This document shows, piece by piece, positions 27,512-34,823 of a DNA stretch of 64,000 nt. Origin of the DNA: Lutibacter citreus (lineage in GTDB: Bacteria > Bacteroidota > Bacteroidia > Flavobacteriales > Flavobacteriaceae). The first letter of the stretch is position 1; every line of letters begins with the position of its first letter. The position numbers and the translations under genes were made by a program. The stretch covers positions 62,001 to 126,000 of the forward strand of contig NZ_QEIH01000003.1 of assembly GCF_003260195.1 (NCBI RefSeq), written 5' to 3'. The notes beneath the pieces were generated by a model, which was not told where the DNA came from, searched no databases, and saw nothing but the letters and a program-made list of their open reading frames with translations.

Positions 27512-27760
27512 ATGAGTTTAAGTGATTGGTTAGGTTTTATTGGTGTTTTTTTAATTCTTATTGCTTATATATTAAATGTGTACAATAAAATTTCAAATAA
27601 TAGTTACACTTTTATATTGTTAAATTTAATTGGAGCAGGAATTGCATGTTTAGCTTCAACACTAATAAATTATATTCCATTTATTCTATTAGAAGGTATA
27701 TGGACTTTAATTTCTTTAACGTCCTTAATTAATAAATTTAGAAAAAAGAAGGTCTCTTAA
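27512..27760 (+). CDS. Small membrane protein, CBU_0592-like family
   Basis: The 82-residue protein has three hydrophobic segments (about 5-22, 33-52 and 55-72) and a basic tail KFRKKKVS. The pattern WLGFIGVFLILIAYILN followed by an ILLNLIGAG segment fits the CBU_0592 family of small bacterial membrane proteins, whose function is unknown. It follows the thioesterase gene by 6 bases. Its stop codon lies inside the upstream arm of a strong terminator. Confidence 0.65.
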   Translation: MSLSDWLGFIGVFLILIAYILNVYNKISNNSYTFILLNLIGAGIACLASTLINYIPFILLEGIWTLISLTSLINKFRKKKVS

Positions 27761-27785
27761 TATTTAAGAGGCCTTCTTTTTTAAT
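27747..27785. terminator. Bidirectional terminator
   Basis: AGAAGGTCTCTTAA pairs with TTAAGAGGCCTTCT (one G-U pair), followed by a T-run on the plus strand and preceded by an A-run. It serves the plus-strand pair ending at 27760 and the convergent minus-strand gene ending at 27787. The left arm includes the stop codon of the membrane-protein gene. Confidence 0.85.
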
Positions 27786-27786
27786 T

Positions 27787-28152
27787 TTACGAGGCTTCTT
27801 GGATTTTATTTTTAAGGGGAAACTTAAAAATAGCCTTACAAATAATATTGTCTTTTATATTATTCTCAATTTCAACGGCTACTAAAAGTTGTAATTCGGT
27901 CTCATTATATTTTTTAATTTTCGATTTTAAATGTAGCGTATCATTTAAGTACGCATTCTTTAAAAGTTCAAGTTTATATAAGCGAGGGTTAGGGAAATCG
28001 ATATTAGATTTATTTAAAACAATATCTTTTGAAAATCCTTCCATTTTATTATATAAAATGTTAGATAACAGAGCATTGTTATTATTAATATCATTTGTTG
28101 TTACAGTGAAGCTTTTTCTTGGAATAGCAATTATATTTTCTATAGTATTCAT
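27787..28152 (-). CDS. Hypothetical protein, possibly hotdog-like
   Basis: The 121-residue cytoplasmic protein has no signal peptide or membrane segment. The C-terminal half (ayLNDTLHLKSKIKKYNETE, then LLVAVEIEN and ICKAIFKFPL) resembles the strand pattern of the hotdog fold, where a 'GD.L' turn precedes long antiparallel strands. The N-terminal half has no clear catalytic motif. A nearby hotdog thioesterase on the other strand makes this reading attractive, but it is only an inference. A 37-codon ORF lies just upstream on the same strand. Confidence 0.6.
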   Translation of the reverse strand: MNTIENIIAIPRKSFTVTTNDINNNNALLSNILYNKMEGFSKDIVLNKSNIDFPNPRLYKLELLKNAYLNDTLHLKSKIKKYNETELQLLVAVEIENNIKDNIICKAIFKFPLKNKIQEAS

Positions 28153-28163
28153 GTCTTTCTTTT

Positions 28164-28277
28164 TTATGGGTTTATTCTAATAGGTATGGGTATTCTTATT
28201 GTATTTGTTGTTGAAAAATGCTGACAAAGCATAGTAATGACGGCTTTAAACTGTTGGTAAATGTTGGATTGTTTCAT
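28164..28277 (-). CDS. Possible 37-residue micro-ORF
   Basis: An ATG at 28277 opens 37 codons reading MKQSNIYQQFKAVITMLC and ending RIPIPIRINP, with TAA at 28164. The stop is 11 bases before the ATG of the hypothetical protein gene ending at 28152. The composition is unlike random AT-rich DNA of the region, with several Pro, Gln and Ile. No promoter box was found. It ends in a PIPI-type tail that vaguely recalls the neighbouring 49-residue ORF. Coding is unproven. Confidence 0.3.
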   Translation of the reverse strand: MKQSNIYQQFKAVITMLCQHFSTTNTIRIPIPIRINP

Positions 28278-28310
28278 AATATTCTAATTTTAATTAATAA
28301 TTATTTGCAT

Positions 28311-28346
28311 AAAAAAAAGGTGCTTTTTGTAAAAAGCACCTTTTTG
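28311..28346 (-). terminator. Strong hairpin terminator behind the 49-residue ORF
   Basis: AAAGGTGCTTTTT pairs with AAAAAGCACCTTT around a loop of about three bases, with A and T runs on both flanks. It lies 24 bases past the stop of the minus-strand micro-ORF at 28370. No plus-strand gene ends here, so it supports transcription of that micro-ORF. A strong terminator with no other gene to serve is unusual. Confidence 0.8.
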
Positions 28347-28369
28347 AAAATTTATATTTAAATTTATAT

Positions 28370-28519
28370 TCAACGTTTGTTGAAAGTGCTTTTGGTAACA
28401 GGAATATGTTGTAGCTTAAAATTACGCATAACATAAACATTGCAAATCGAGGTTAAAATCGACTGGGCTGACATCACTAATGATGTTAAAAACGAATATG
28501 TGTTGGTAATTACTTTCAT
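28370..28519 (-). CDS. Small protein gene, 49 residues, unknown function
   Basis: ATG at 28519 opens 49 codons: MKVITNTYSFLTSLVMSAQS, then ILTSICNVYVMRNFKLQHIP and VTKSTFNKR, with TGA at 28370. Residues 8-30 are moderately hydrophobic and the tail is basic, so membrane association is possible. A TAnnTTTG box sits only 8 bases before the ATG, which suggests a nearly leaderless transcript. A strong terminator follows 24 bases after the stop. Promoter, ORF and terminator together make a compact one-gene unit. The family is not recognised. Confidence 0.5.
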   Translation of the reverse strand: MKVITNTYSFLTSLVMSAQSILTSICNVYVMRNFKLQHIPVTKSTFNKR

Positions 28520-28527
28520 AATAAGTT

Positions 28528-28535
28528 CAAATTTA
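28528..28535 (-). promoter_or_regulatory. Putative -7 box of the 49-residue gene
   Basis: The minus strand reads TAAATTTG, an exact TAnnTTTG match. The expected transcription start would fall within a few bases of the ATG at 28519. No well-spaced TTG was seen. Confidence 0.35.
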
Positions 28536-28596
28536 AAGTTTTTTTTTTAATAGAAAAGAAAAAAGACAATAATTATAGGATAATAAACATATTGTG

Positions 28597-28604
28597 TATT
28601 TTTG
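28597..28604 (+). promoter_or_regulatory. Putative -7 box that decides the start of the 88-residue gene
   Basis: TATTTTTG matches TAnnTTTG. It lies downstream of the first in-frame ATG at 28594 and 22 bases before the ATG at 28627, so the second ATG is the likely start. Confidence 0.4.
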
Positions 28605-28626
28605 TAAAATATTAAATATAAATATT

Positions 28627-28893
28627 ATGCCAAGTATAAAAAATTTAAAAAAAGATATTAATTACGTTTTAGGAGACATTATTGAAGAATGTTACTCTTG
28701 GGAAATGTTAAATCCAAAAGCAGATAAAAAAAATTCTGAAGCAATTATTGATGAAGCAATTCTTGTTTTTGATTCCTTAGTTGTTAAAATTAATGATAAA
28801 AATGTTGAAAATTATAAATCTCATTTTAAAACTATTAATAAAGAGCTAGAAGAAAAAGCGAGTGCTTTAATTGAAAAAGTTAATAAGTTATAA
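28627..28893 (+). CDS. Conserved small alpha-helical protein, function unknown
   Basis: From ATG 28627 the product has 88 residues, beginning MPSIKNLKKDINYVLGDIIE. It looks fully helical and charged, with heptad-like hydrophobics in both halves (IIDEAILVFDSLVVKI and ELEEKASALIEKVNKL). There is no signal peptide. An in-frame ATG at 28594 would add 11 residues but lies upstream of the putative -7 box, so I preferred the shorter form. Homologues of this kind occur across Flavobacteriia as uncharacterised proteins. A second small gene follows after 140 bases. Confidence 0.7.
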   Translation: MPSIKNLKKDINYVLGDIIEECYSWEMLNPKADKKNSEAIIDEAILVFDSLVVKINDKNVENYKSHFKTINKELEEKASALIEKVNKL

Positions 28894-29036
28894 TTTTATG
28901 GATCTTTGAATTAACATTTTTTTTAGTTCAAATTAACAATAATTTAAGTTGAAGTTAACTTATATATTTTGTAAATTAGTACAATAATTAGAAACAAGAA
29001 TACGTTTTTATTTTAACAACTAAAATTTTGTAATTT

Positions 29037-29249
29037 ATGGCGAGAGCAATGTTTGAGTATACTAAAACAGTACTTGAAAAAGTAAGCTTTAGTTTAGATT
29101 TATTTAAAAAAGAATTAGAAAAAGCATTTGAAAGGTTATTACCTTATGAAGTAAAAGAGTTATATTTTTGGTTGCAAGAATTTACTCAATCAAAACCAGA
29201 ACTTCAAAAATGTTTACCCCTAATTGAAAATAGTAAAAGGAGCCTTTAG
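29037..29249 (+). CDS. Small conserved protein, function unknown
   Basis: The 70-residue product (MARAMFEYTKTVLEKVSFSL...) is rich in Lys, Glu and aromatic residues and appears helical. There is no signal peptide or membrane segment. Residues 35-50 (LLPYEVKELYFWLQEF) are the most distinctive. The ATG at 29037 follows an A/T-rich leader with no Shine-Dalgarno sequence. Its TAG stop lies in the loop of the shared terminator and overlaps the stop of convergent oxyR by a few bases. I do not recognise a family with a known role. Confidence 0.65.
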   Translation: MARAMFEYTKTVLEKVSFSLDLFKKELEKAFERLLPYEVKELYFWLQEFTQSKPELQKCLPLIENSKRSL

Positions 29250-29262
29250 GCTCCTTTTTTTT
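29235..29262. terminator. Bidirectional terminator with stop codons in its loop
   Basis: AAAAGGAGCC pairs with GGCTCCTTTT around the loop TTTA, followed by further T. The loop region holds the TAG stop of the plus-strand gene (29247-29249) and the stop of minus-strand oxyR (29246-29248). Confidence 0.85.
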
Positions 29263-30190
29263 GTAGTGGACTAATTATTTTTACATTATTAAAAGCAATT
29301 ACACCTCTTATTAATCCATCAATAGAATCTTTTAAAGCATCAATTAAATGGATTTTTAAATGTGATTTATGATAAATAAGACTTACCTCTCTTGCCGGAG
29401 CCGGTTTTTTAAATTCTTTTAAATATTTTTTATCATTATCATTTAAATCTAAAGTTTGTAAATAAGGTAAAAGAGTCATACCAAGTCCTTCTTTAGACAG
29501 TTTTATTAAAGTATCAAAACTTCCACTTTGTAATTGAAAATTTTGATTTTTTGACCCTAAAGTACTGCATAAATTAATTACGTTTTCTTTAAAACAATGA
29601 CCATCTTCTAATAAAAGAATATCATCAATATTTAAGTTTTCTACATCTAATTCTTTAATGTTAGATAAACGGTGTTCACTAGGTATAAACCCAACAAAAG
29701 GTTCGTAATAAAGTACTCGCTCTTTAATACTTTCATTTTCAAGTGGGGTAGCAGCAATAGCAACATCAATATGCCCATCACTTAATTTCTTTATAATTTC
29801 CTCAGTTGTAAGTTCTTCAATTTTTAAATTAATTTTTGGATATTTTTTTATAAAAGATTTTAAAAAGATAGGAAGTAATGTTGGCATAATAGTAGGTATT
29901 ATTCCTAATTTAAAATCTCCACCAATAAATCCTTTTTGCTGATCAACTATATCATTAATTCGGTTACTTTCATCAACAATAATTTTAGCTTGTTCAACAA
30001 TTTTTTCACCTATTTCAGTTAACTGAATCGGCTTTTTATTTCTATTAAAAATCTTAGTTTCTAATTGATCTTCAAGTTTTTGAATTTGCATGCTTAAAGT
30101 AGGTTGAGTAACAAAACAATGCTCAGAGGCAACTGTGAAATTTTGATATTCAGCAACAGCTAAAACATACTTCAATTGGGTAATGGTCAT
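29246..30190 (-). CDS. oxyR: LysR-family peroxide sensor OxyR
   Basis: The 314-residue protein has an N-terminal LysR winged helix (residues 1-60, with TVASEHCFVTQPTLSMQI) and a C-terminal substrate-type regulatory domain. The segment LLLEDGHCFKENVINLC places Cys199 and Cys208 exactly as the redox pair of Escherichia coli OxyR, and the surrounding GHC motif is also conserved. OxyR is oxidised by hydrogen peroxide to a disulfide form that activates genes such as dps and catalase. Here it is divergent from dps with 115 bases between, which contain palindromes and a good dps promoter. The start ATG at 30190 fits the family N-terminus. Confidence 0.93.
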   Translation of the reverse strand: MTITQLKYVLAVAEYQNFTVASEHCFVTQPTLSMQIQKLEDQLETKIFNRNKKPIQLTEIGEKIVEQAKIIVDESNRINDIVDQQKGFIGGDFKLGIIPTIMPTLLPIFLKSFIKKYPKINLKIEELTTEEIIKKLSDGHIDVAIAATPLENESIKERVLYYEPFVGFIPSEHRLSNIKELDVENLNIDDILLLEDGHCFKENVINLCSTLGSKNQNFQLQSGSFDTLIKLSKEGLGMTLLPYLQTLDLNDNDKKYLKEFKKPAPAREVSLIYHKSHLKIHLIDALKDSIDGLIRGVIAFNNVKIISPLQKKGA

Positions 30191-30223
30191 GGTTATAAAT
30201 ATTTGTGATAAAGATATTGAAAC

Positions 30224-30239
30224 TATCGATAACAGTTAT
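30224..30239. promoter_or_regulatory. Putative OxyR operator
   Basis: Two overlapping palindromes, TATCGATA (30224-30231) and ATAACAGTTAT (30229-30239), lie just upstream of the dps -33 element. LysR-type activators usually bind such positions. The assignment to OxyR rests on location between oxyR and dps and not on a consensus match. Confidence 0.45.
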
Positions 30240-30242
30240 ACA

Positions 30243-30269
30243 TTGACGCGTCTTTTTTTCATAAATTTG
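30243..30269 (+). promoter_or_regulatory. dps promoter (TTG and TAnnTTTG)
   Basis: TTG at 30243-30245 (in TTGAC) is followed after 16 bases by TAAATTTG at 30262-30269. This is the best Flavobacterium-type promoter seen in the window. The start codon of dps lies 36 bases downstream. Confidence 0.65.
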
Positions 30270-30305
30270 TTATAGAAATAAAAATAATAATAAAACATAT
30301 ATATT

Positions 30306-30776
30306 ATGAATACAACAATGATTGGATTAGATAAAAAGGAAACAGAAAATTTAGGAATTAATTTGAATGAATTATTATCAAATTTTCAAGTTTATTATCA
30401 AAATTTAAGAGGGTTACATTGGAATATTAAAGGAAAGAATTTTTTCGAATTACATGTTAAATTTGAAGAGTTTTATACAGATTCTCAAGAAAAAATTGAC
30501 TTAATAGCAGAGCGTATTTTAACATTAGGAGGGACACCATTACATACTTTTAATGACTATATGGAAACAGCAAAAGTTCCAGTAGGAAAAAACATTTCAA
30601 ATGATGTAAAAGCAGTTGAATTAGTAGTTAATTCTTTGTCTGAATTATTGAAAATTGAAAGAGAAATATTAGAAGCTTCAGATAAAGCTAATGATGAGGG
30701 GACAAATTCTATGATGAGTGATTTTATTGCGGAGCAAGAAAAAACAATTTGGATGTTAAGTGCATGGTTAAATTAA
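30306..30776 (+). CDS. dps: Dps-family ferritin-like DNA-protection protein
   Basis: The 156-residue protein is a four-helix ferritin-like fold. The Dps ferroxidase residues are present with the standard spacing: His38 (GLHWN), His50 (ELHVKF), Asp65 and Glu69 (KIDLIAER), that is 12, 15 and 4 apart. Dps dodecamers oxidise Fe(II) with hydrogen peroxide and store iron, limiting Fenton damage. The divergent oxyR and the promoter with an upstream palindrome suggest peroxide induction. It is followed by a strong terminator. Confidence 0.95.
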   Translation: MNTTMIGLDKKETENLGINLNELLSNFQVYYQNLRGLHWNIKGKNFFELHVKFEEFYTDSQEKIDLIAERILTLGGTPLHTFNDYMETAKVPVGKNISNDVKAVELVVNSLSELLKIEREILEASDKANDEGTNSMMSDFIAEQEKTIWMLSAWLN

Positions 30777-30788
30777 TAATAATTGAAC

Positions 30789-30829
30789 CAAAAAAAGGCC
30801 ATTTTTAATTAAAAATGGCCTTTTTTTTT
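30789..30829. terminator. Bidirectional terminator between dps and the acyltransferase gene
   Basis: A-run, GGCCATTTTTAATTAAAAATGGCC, T-run: a perfect palindromic stem of about 12 bp with poly-T on both strands. It serves two convergent genes. Confidence 0.9.
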
Positions 30830-31634
30830 AGCTCCAGAATTTTCGTTTAGCATTTAGTGCATCTTCCTGTTTTTTGTATTCATCAACAGAAATAACTTTT
30901 AAGAAAGACGGATGTTGCTCAATTTCCATTTCAATTTTAGCAACAATTTCATCAAAAGATTCATTTTCATAATCTATATCCATAGGTTCTTTTATTACTA
31001 TAGATTGTAACACATTTCTCTTCTTAATATTCAATCCTTTTTTATCATAAGCTCTTCTAAAACCATCTATTACAATAGGTACTACAACAGGTTTAAAAGT
31101 TTTAATTATATGAGCTGTTCCTCGTCTTAAAGGTTTAAATGGAGTGGTTGTTCCTTGCGGAAAAGTAATTACCCAACCATCTTTTAATGCAATACCAATA
31201 TTACTAATGTCAGACATTTTAACTTGTCTATTAATATCCTTACCAGCACTTCTCCAAGTTCGTTGAATTGAGATAGAACCAGCATAAGCAAATATTTTTG
31301 GTAACAAGCCAGACTTCATAGTTTCACTAGCAGCTATATAATATATGTTTAATTTAGGATTCCATATATAACCAATGTTTTTTATAGAATCGTCTCTACC
31401 TTTTAGCGAAGCATAAAAAACATGTAACATAGCAGCTACATCAGCAAAATAAGTTTGATGATTTGAAACAAAAAGTACATTAGTTTCTGGTAAGTTTCTG
31501 ATAATTTCAGAACCTTCGATTTTTAGATCATTAAATCTTCTATATCTACCGTGTGATACTACTCCGAAAAAGCGAATAAGCCATTTTTTTATGAATAAAA
31601 TATGACCAAACGGATTACGTTTAAATAAAGGCAT
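30828..31634 (-). CDS. 1-acylglycerol-3-phosphate acyltransferase-like (PlsC family)
   Basis: The 268-residue protein carries the acyltransferase block I motif NHQTYFAD (HxxxxD variant, near residues 58-65). Block III appears as FPQGTTTPFKPLRRGTAHI, where the common EGTRS is replaced by QGTTT. A block IV-like VVPIVIDG follows. This fits a membrane-associated acyltransferase that uses a lysophospholipid or a related acceptor. The Glu-to-Gln change in block III makes the acceptor uncertain. It is the last gene of a minus-strand run with the Nudix and TRIC-type genes. Confidence 0.8.
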   Translation of the reverse strand: MPLFKRNPFGHILFIKKWLIRFFGVVSHGRYRRFNDLKIEGSEIIRNLPETNVLFVSNHQTYFADVAAMLHVFYASLKGRDDSIKNIGYIWNPKLNIYYIAASETMKSGLLPKIFAYAGSISIQRTWRSAGKDINRQVKMSDISNIGIALKDGWVITFPQGTTTPFKPLRRGTAHIIKTFKPVVVPIVIDGFRRAYDKKGLNIKKRNVLQSIVIKEPMDIDYENESFDEIVAKIEMEIEQHPSFLKVISVDEYKKQEDALNAKRKFWS

Positions 31635-31670
31635 GTAGTTAATTTTGTTTAACTACAAACTTACTAAAAA

Positions 31671-32306
31671 TTAATTATATTTTTTTAGAAGTTCTTTTAT
31701 TTCACTAAGCATCATGGCTGTTGCACCCCAAACAATGTAACTGTTTAATTTATAGCAAGGTACTTCCATTTTTTTTGCATAGGAGGTAGAGAGCGTTGTA
31801 GAACTCATCGCGTTGTCATTTAAAAAATCTGATAATTTTACTTCAATTAAATCGTTTACTTCACGGTTTTTAGTAAAAATAGGAGTGTAATTAATATAGC
31901 TTAAAAAAGGTGTTACAAGAAAATTACTTGGAGGTATGTATAAATTTGTCATTTCTTTAAAAACAAAAACATCTTTTTCTTTAAGGCCAACTTCTTCATT
32001 AGATTCTCTTAAAGCAGTTTTCATTAGTGAAGTATCTGTTTCTTCTACTTTGCCTCCTGGAAAACTAATTTGAGCTGAATGTGTTCCTTTATAACTAGCT
32101 CTTTGGGTAAGTAAAAAATTTACTGTTCCATTTTTATTTGGATAGAAAACTACTAAAACAGCGGCTATTTTAGGTTTTTTAGAATTTACTTGGTTGTTAG
32201 AATATGATTTTCTAATTTTTGGAGCTAACTTAACTTGGGCATCAAAACCTGCTAATTTAGCAGTTTCAATTTCAGAAATAATATGTTTAAATTTTAAAAA
32301 GTCCAT
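31671..32306 (-). CDS. Nudix hydrolase, CoA pyrophosphatase type
   Basis: The 211-residue protein has the full Nudix box GGKVEETDTSLMKTALRE followed by SNEEVGL (near residues 85-109). Just before it, the motif LLTQRASYKGTHSAQISFPGG matches the UPF0035/NuCoA signature of coenzyme A diphosphatases. These split CoA or oxidised CoA into 4'-phosphopantetheine and 3',5'-ADP. The ATG overlaps the stop of the TRIC-type gene in a TAATG arrangement, so they are translationally coupled. The acyltransferase gene follows 36 bases later, a plausible lipid/CoA-related operon. Confidence 0.87.
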   Translation of the reverse strand: MDFLKFKHIISEIETAKLAGFDAQVKLAPKIRKSYSNNQVNSKKPKIAAVLVVFYPNKNGTVNFLLTQRASYKGTHSAQISFPGGKVEETDTSLMKTALRESNEEVGLKEKDVFVFKEMTNLYIPPSNFLVTPFLSYINYTPIFTKNREVNDLIEVKLSDFLNDNAMSSTTLSTSYAKKMEVPCYKLNSYIVWGATAMMLSEIKELLKKYN

Positions 32307-32920
32307 TATATTTTAGCTGTTGTATAAAATGTTGGGAGCTTTAAATTAAACCTTACAGCAATTAACCTTATTGTAATTACAATAAAAGAAGTAAATATAT
32401 AACAAATTCTTTGGTCTAATTTATAATGGGATAAAATTAAAAAAACAATTGCACCTATAATACTTGCGGTTGCATAAATTTCTTTTTTGAATATAAGTGG
32501 AATTTTATTACATAAAATATCTCTAATTACACCACCAAATGAAGCCGATATTGTTCCAAGTGTTATGCAAATAATAGGGTGTAAATTATAGTTAATCCCA
32601 ATTTCAGTTCCAACTATTGTATACAAACCCAAACCAATTGTATCAAATAAAAAAAGAGATCTACTTAAATATCTTAATTTTTTTCGAAAAATAATTGCGA
32701 GTAAAACTCCAAGTAAAATAGGATAGAAGTAATGTACATTTTCAATCCAAAAAACTGGTTTGTCTATTAATATATCCCTTAGGGTTCCTCCACCAACTGA
32801 TGTAGCGAAAGCAATAATAAATACACCAAATGTATCTAATTTTTTTCTAAGAGCAACAAGGGCTCCTGATATAGCAAAAGCTACAACTCCAGTAATATCA
32901 AGAATATCAAAAATCGACAT
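32306..32920 (-). CDS. TRIC-type channel family protein (UPF0126/YicG)
   Basis: The 204-residue protein has about seven hydrophobic segments arranged as two similar halves. Each half has a glycine-rich motif followed by RD: FATSVGGGTLRDIL and TISASFGGVIRDILC. This duplicated GG..RDI pattern marks the trimeric intracellular cation channel-like UPF0126 family of bacteria, described as potassium-type channels in some members; transported ion is not established here. It overlaps the Nudix gene by one base. A TAnnTTTG box lies 22 bases before its ATG. Confidence 0.88.
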   Translation of the reverse strand: MSIFDILDITGVVAFAISGALVALRKKLDTFGVFIIAFATSVGGGTLRDILIDKPVFWIENVHYFYPILLGVLLAIIFRKKLRYLSRSLFLFDTIGLGLYTIVGTEIGINYNLHPIICITLGTISASFGGVIRDILCNKIPLIFKKEIYATASIIGAIVFLILSHYKLDQRICYIFTSFIVITIRLIAVRFNLKLPTFYTTAKI

Positions 32921-32942
32921 TTTATTTTTATTAAATTTTCGG

Positions 32943-32950
32943 CAAATATA
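32943..32950 (-). promoter_or_regulatory. Putative -7 box of the TRIC-Nudix-acyltransferase operon
   Basis: The minus strand reads TATATTTG, matching TAnnTTTG, ending 22 bases upstream of the ATG at 32920. No clear TTG element at the usual distance. Confidence 0.4.
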
Positions 32951-33028
32951 TTAAATTTTTCGAATTAGGATTAACAGAATATTACCATAATTTGAAAATA
33001 TATATGCCATAAATTTTTGTAAAAAAAA

Positions 33029-33748
33029 TTACATTTGCTGCGTAAAATAATTATAATCTTTAATTACAAGATCAATCAATTCAATTGGTTTCAAATCAGA
33101 TTTAATCCCTGTAATTTCAATAACTTTTTCGTTTAGTTTTGCAATGGTTTTGTGGTTGCCATTTTGTTTCGCTTTTATAAAAAGTTCTTTAATTGTTTGA
33201 ACATCATTGTCTGAAAGCAAGGTAACTTGAGGAAATGTTGGTATATATTCTTCAGGAATATCAACTTCTAAAGTGTTATCTATAGAAATTGTTTTGCGTT
33301 CAGAAATTACTGTTGTGCCTGCTGCTAAATCACCTAATCGTTGACCTTTTCCGTTTAATAAAATAGTTAAAAGTGCAATTGAACCCGATGCTAATGAAAT
33401 ATCAATAGTTCTTAAAATCCATCTTATTAAAAAGCTTCCAAAAGTAGGTTTAGAGCCATCAATTTTAGTAACTCTAATTTTATTCAAATATTTCCCTGGT
33501 GATTGCCCATTCATAAGTGTTTCAAAAATTAAACTATAAAAGAAAACAGGTAAGCTAACTATAGCATAAAATACATATATATTTTCTGTAGGCATAAAAC
33601 CCAAAGCATTTAAAATAAGTATAATAAGCATATAATAAGACCCAATAATTAGCATATCAATTAAAAAGGCACCAATTCTTGTGCTTAAAGGAGCAACATT
33701 TTGTTGAATTGTAATATTTTGAGCAGTTTCTATTTTAAAATTATCCAT
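33029..33748 (-). CDS. RDD family membrane protein
   Basis: The 239-residue protein has the RDD domain in its first 150 residues. The first hydrophobic segment contains RIGAFLIDMLII (Arg-Asp pair), a second segment is followed by GQSPGKYLNKIRVTKIDG, and the third block has RWILRTID and GKGQRLGDLAAGT. The C-terminal 80 residues are soluble and helical. RDD proteins are multi-pass membrane proteins without a settled role, with transport functions suggested for some. It diverges from the SpoIIM-MoxR-DUF58 operon, and these genes are commonly neighbours in Bacteroidota. Confidence 0.88.
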   Translation of the reverse strand: MDNFKIETAQNITIQQNVAPLSTRIGAFLIDMLIIGSYYMLIILILNALGFMPTENIYVFYAIVSLPVFFYSLIFETLMNGQSPGKYLNKIRVTKIDGSKPTFGSFLIRWILRTIDISLASGSIALLTILLNGKGQRLGDLAAGTTVISERKTISIDNTLEVDIPEEYIPTFPQVTLLSDNDVQTIKELFIKAKQNGNHKTIAKLNEKVIEITGIKSDLKPIELIDLVIKDYNYFTQQM

Positions 33749-33857
33749 TAATAGTGTTTAAACTTTTTGGCTGAAACAATTTGATTTTCTACATTCGTTA
33801 ACTTAAATTTCTCAATATAATTTATTGCTATATTGAAAAGAAACAAAAATATAAAAA

Positions 33858-34823
33858 ATGCGTGAAGCATCATTTGTAAAAAGGAATAAAAATAAATGGT
33901 TGTTATTTGAAAATGTTCTAGATAAAAAAGAACAGGTTTCACCTGATAAACTTTCAGATTTATATATTGAAATTACAGACGATTTAAGTTATGCAAAAAC
34001 ATTTTATCCTAAAAGTAATACGGTTTTATATTTAAATTCAGTTGCTTCAAAAGCGCATCAAAAAATTTATACAACTAAAAAGGAAAGTAAAAATAGAATT
34101 GTATGTTTCTTTAAAACAGAATTTCCACTAGAATTTTATAAGTATCATAAGCAATTATTAATCGCATTTTCAACATTTTTATTTTTTGCAATAGTTGGGG
34201 CTTATTCGGCTTCAAAAGATGGTGATTTTGTACGATTAATTTTAGGTGACAGTTATGTAAATATGACACTAGAAAACATTGAAAGCGGGGATCCAATGGC
34301 TGTTTATAAAAAAATGGATGAGGGAAATATGTTTATTCAAATAACATTAAACAATATTAAAGTTGCTATGATGGCTTTTGTTTTTGGAATGTTATTTTCA
34401 GTTGGAACTTTATATGTTATGATGCAAAACGGAATTATGTTGGGGTCATTTTTATATTTCTTTCATGATAAAGGGTTGCTTTGGGAATCTTCAAGAACAA
34501 TATGGATTCACGGTACCATTGAAATTTCAGTAATAATTATTGCTGGTTGCGCAGGTTTGGTATTAGGAAACGGATTGCTATTTCCAAAAACATATACACG
34601 TCTGGTATCATTTAAACATAGTTTTAAAGCTGGGTTAAAAATAATGGTGAGTACAATTCCTTTTTTTATTGTTGCAGGTTTTTTAGAAGGTTTTGTAACA
34701 CGGCATACAGAAATGCCAGATTGGTTAGCGCTCATTATAATTATAACATCATTAGCATTAATAATTTATTATTACATAATATATCCAATCAAATTAAAAA
34801 GAATAAATAACAATGGAGAGTAA
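33858..34823 (+). CDS. Stage II sporulation protein M-like membrane protein
   Basis: The 321-residue protein has a soluble N-terminal part of about 90 residues and then about five to six hydrophobic segments. The middle contains NNIKVAMMAFVFGMLFSVG, and IWIHGTIEISVIIIAG, the conserved HGxxEI motif of the SpoIIM/DUF95 family. In non-sporulating bacteria such proteins recur next to RDD, MoxR and DUF58 genes, as here. The role is unknown; membrane assembly has been suggested from context. The next gene begins inside its last codons (34813), so translation is coupled. Confidence 0.87.
   Translation: MREASFVKRNKNKWLLFENVLDKKEQVSPDKLSDLYIEITDDLSYAKTFYPKSNTVLYLNSVASKAHQKIYTTKKESKNRIVCFFKTEFPLEFYKYHKQLLIAFSTFLFFAIVGAYSASKDGDFVRLILGDSYVNMTLENIESGDPMAVYKKMDEGNMFIQITLNNIKVAMMAFVFGMLFSVGTLYVMMQNGIMLGSFLYFFHDKGLLWESSRTIWIHGTIEISVIIIAGCAGLVLGNGLLFPKTYTRLVSFKHSFKAGLKIMVSTIPFFIVAGFLEGFVTRHTEMPDWLALIIIITSLALIIYYYIIYPIKLKRINNNGE

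Larger units (their letters stand above)
28153..28593. other. 441-bp stretch without a long ORF
   Basis: The stretch is not empty: it holds two minus-strand micro-ORFs (28164-28277 and 28370-28519), a strong terminator between them (28311-28346) and a -7 box (28528-28535). The remaining bases are AT-rich spacer. Confidence 0.6.

Noticed and set aside
33844-33851. A CAAAnnTA match read as a minus-strand -7 box for the RDD gene
   Set aside because: It lies about 96 bases from the ATG, within an A-rich run next to the SpoIIM-like start, so chance is likely.
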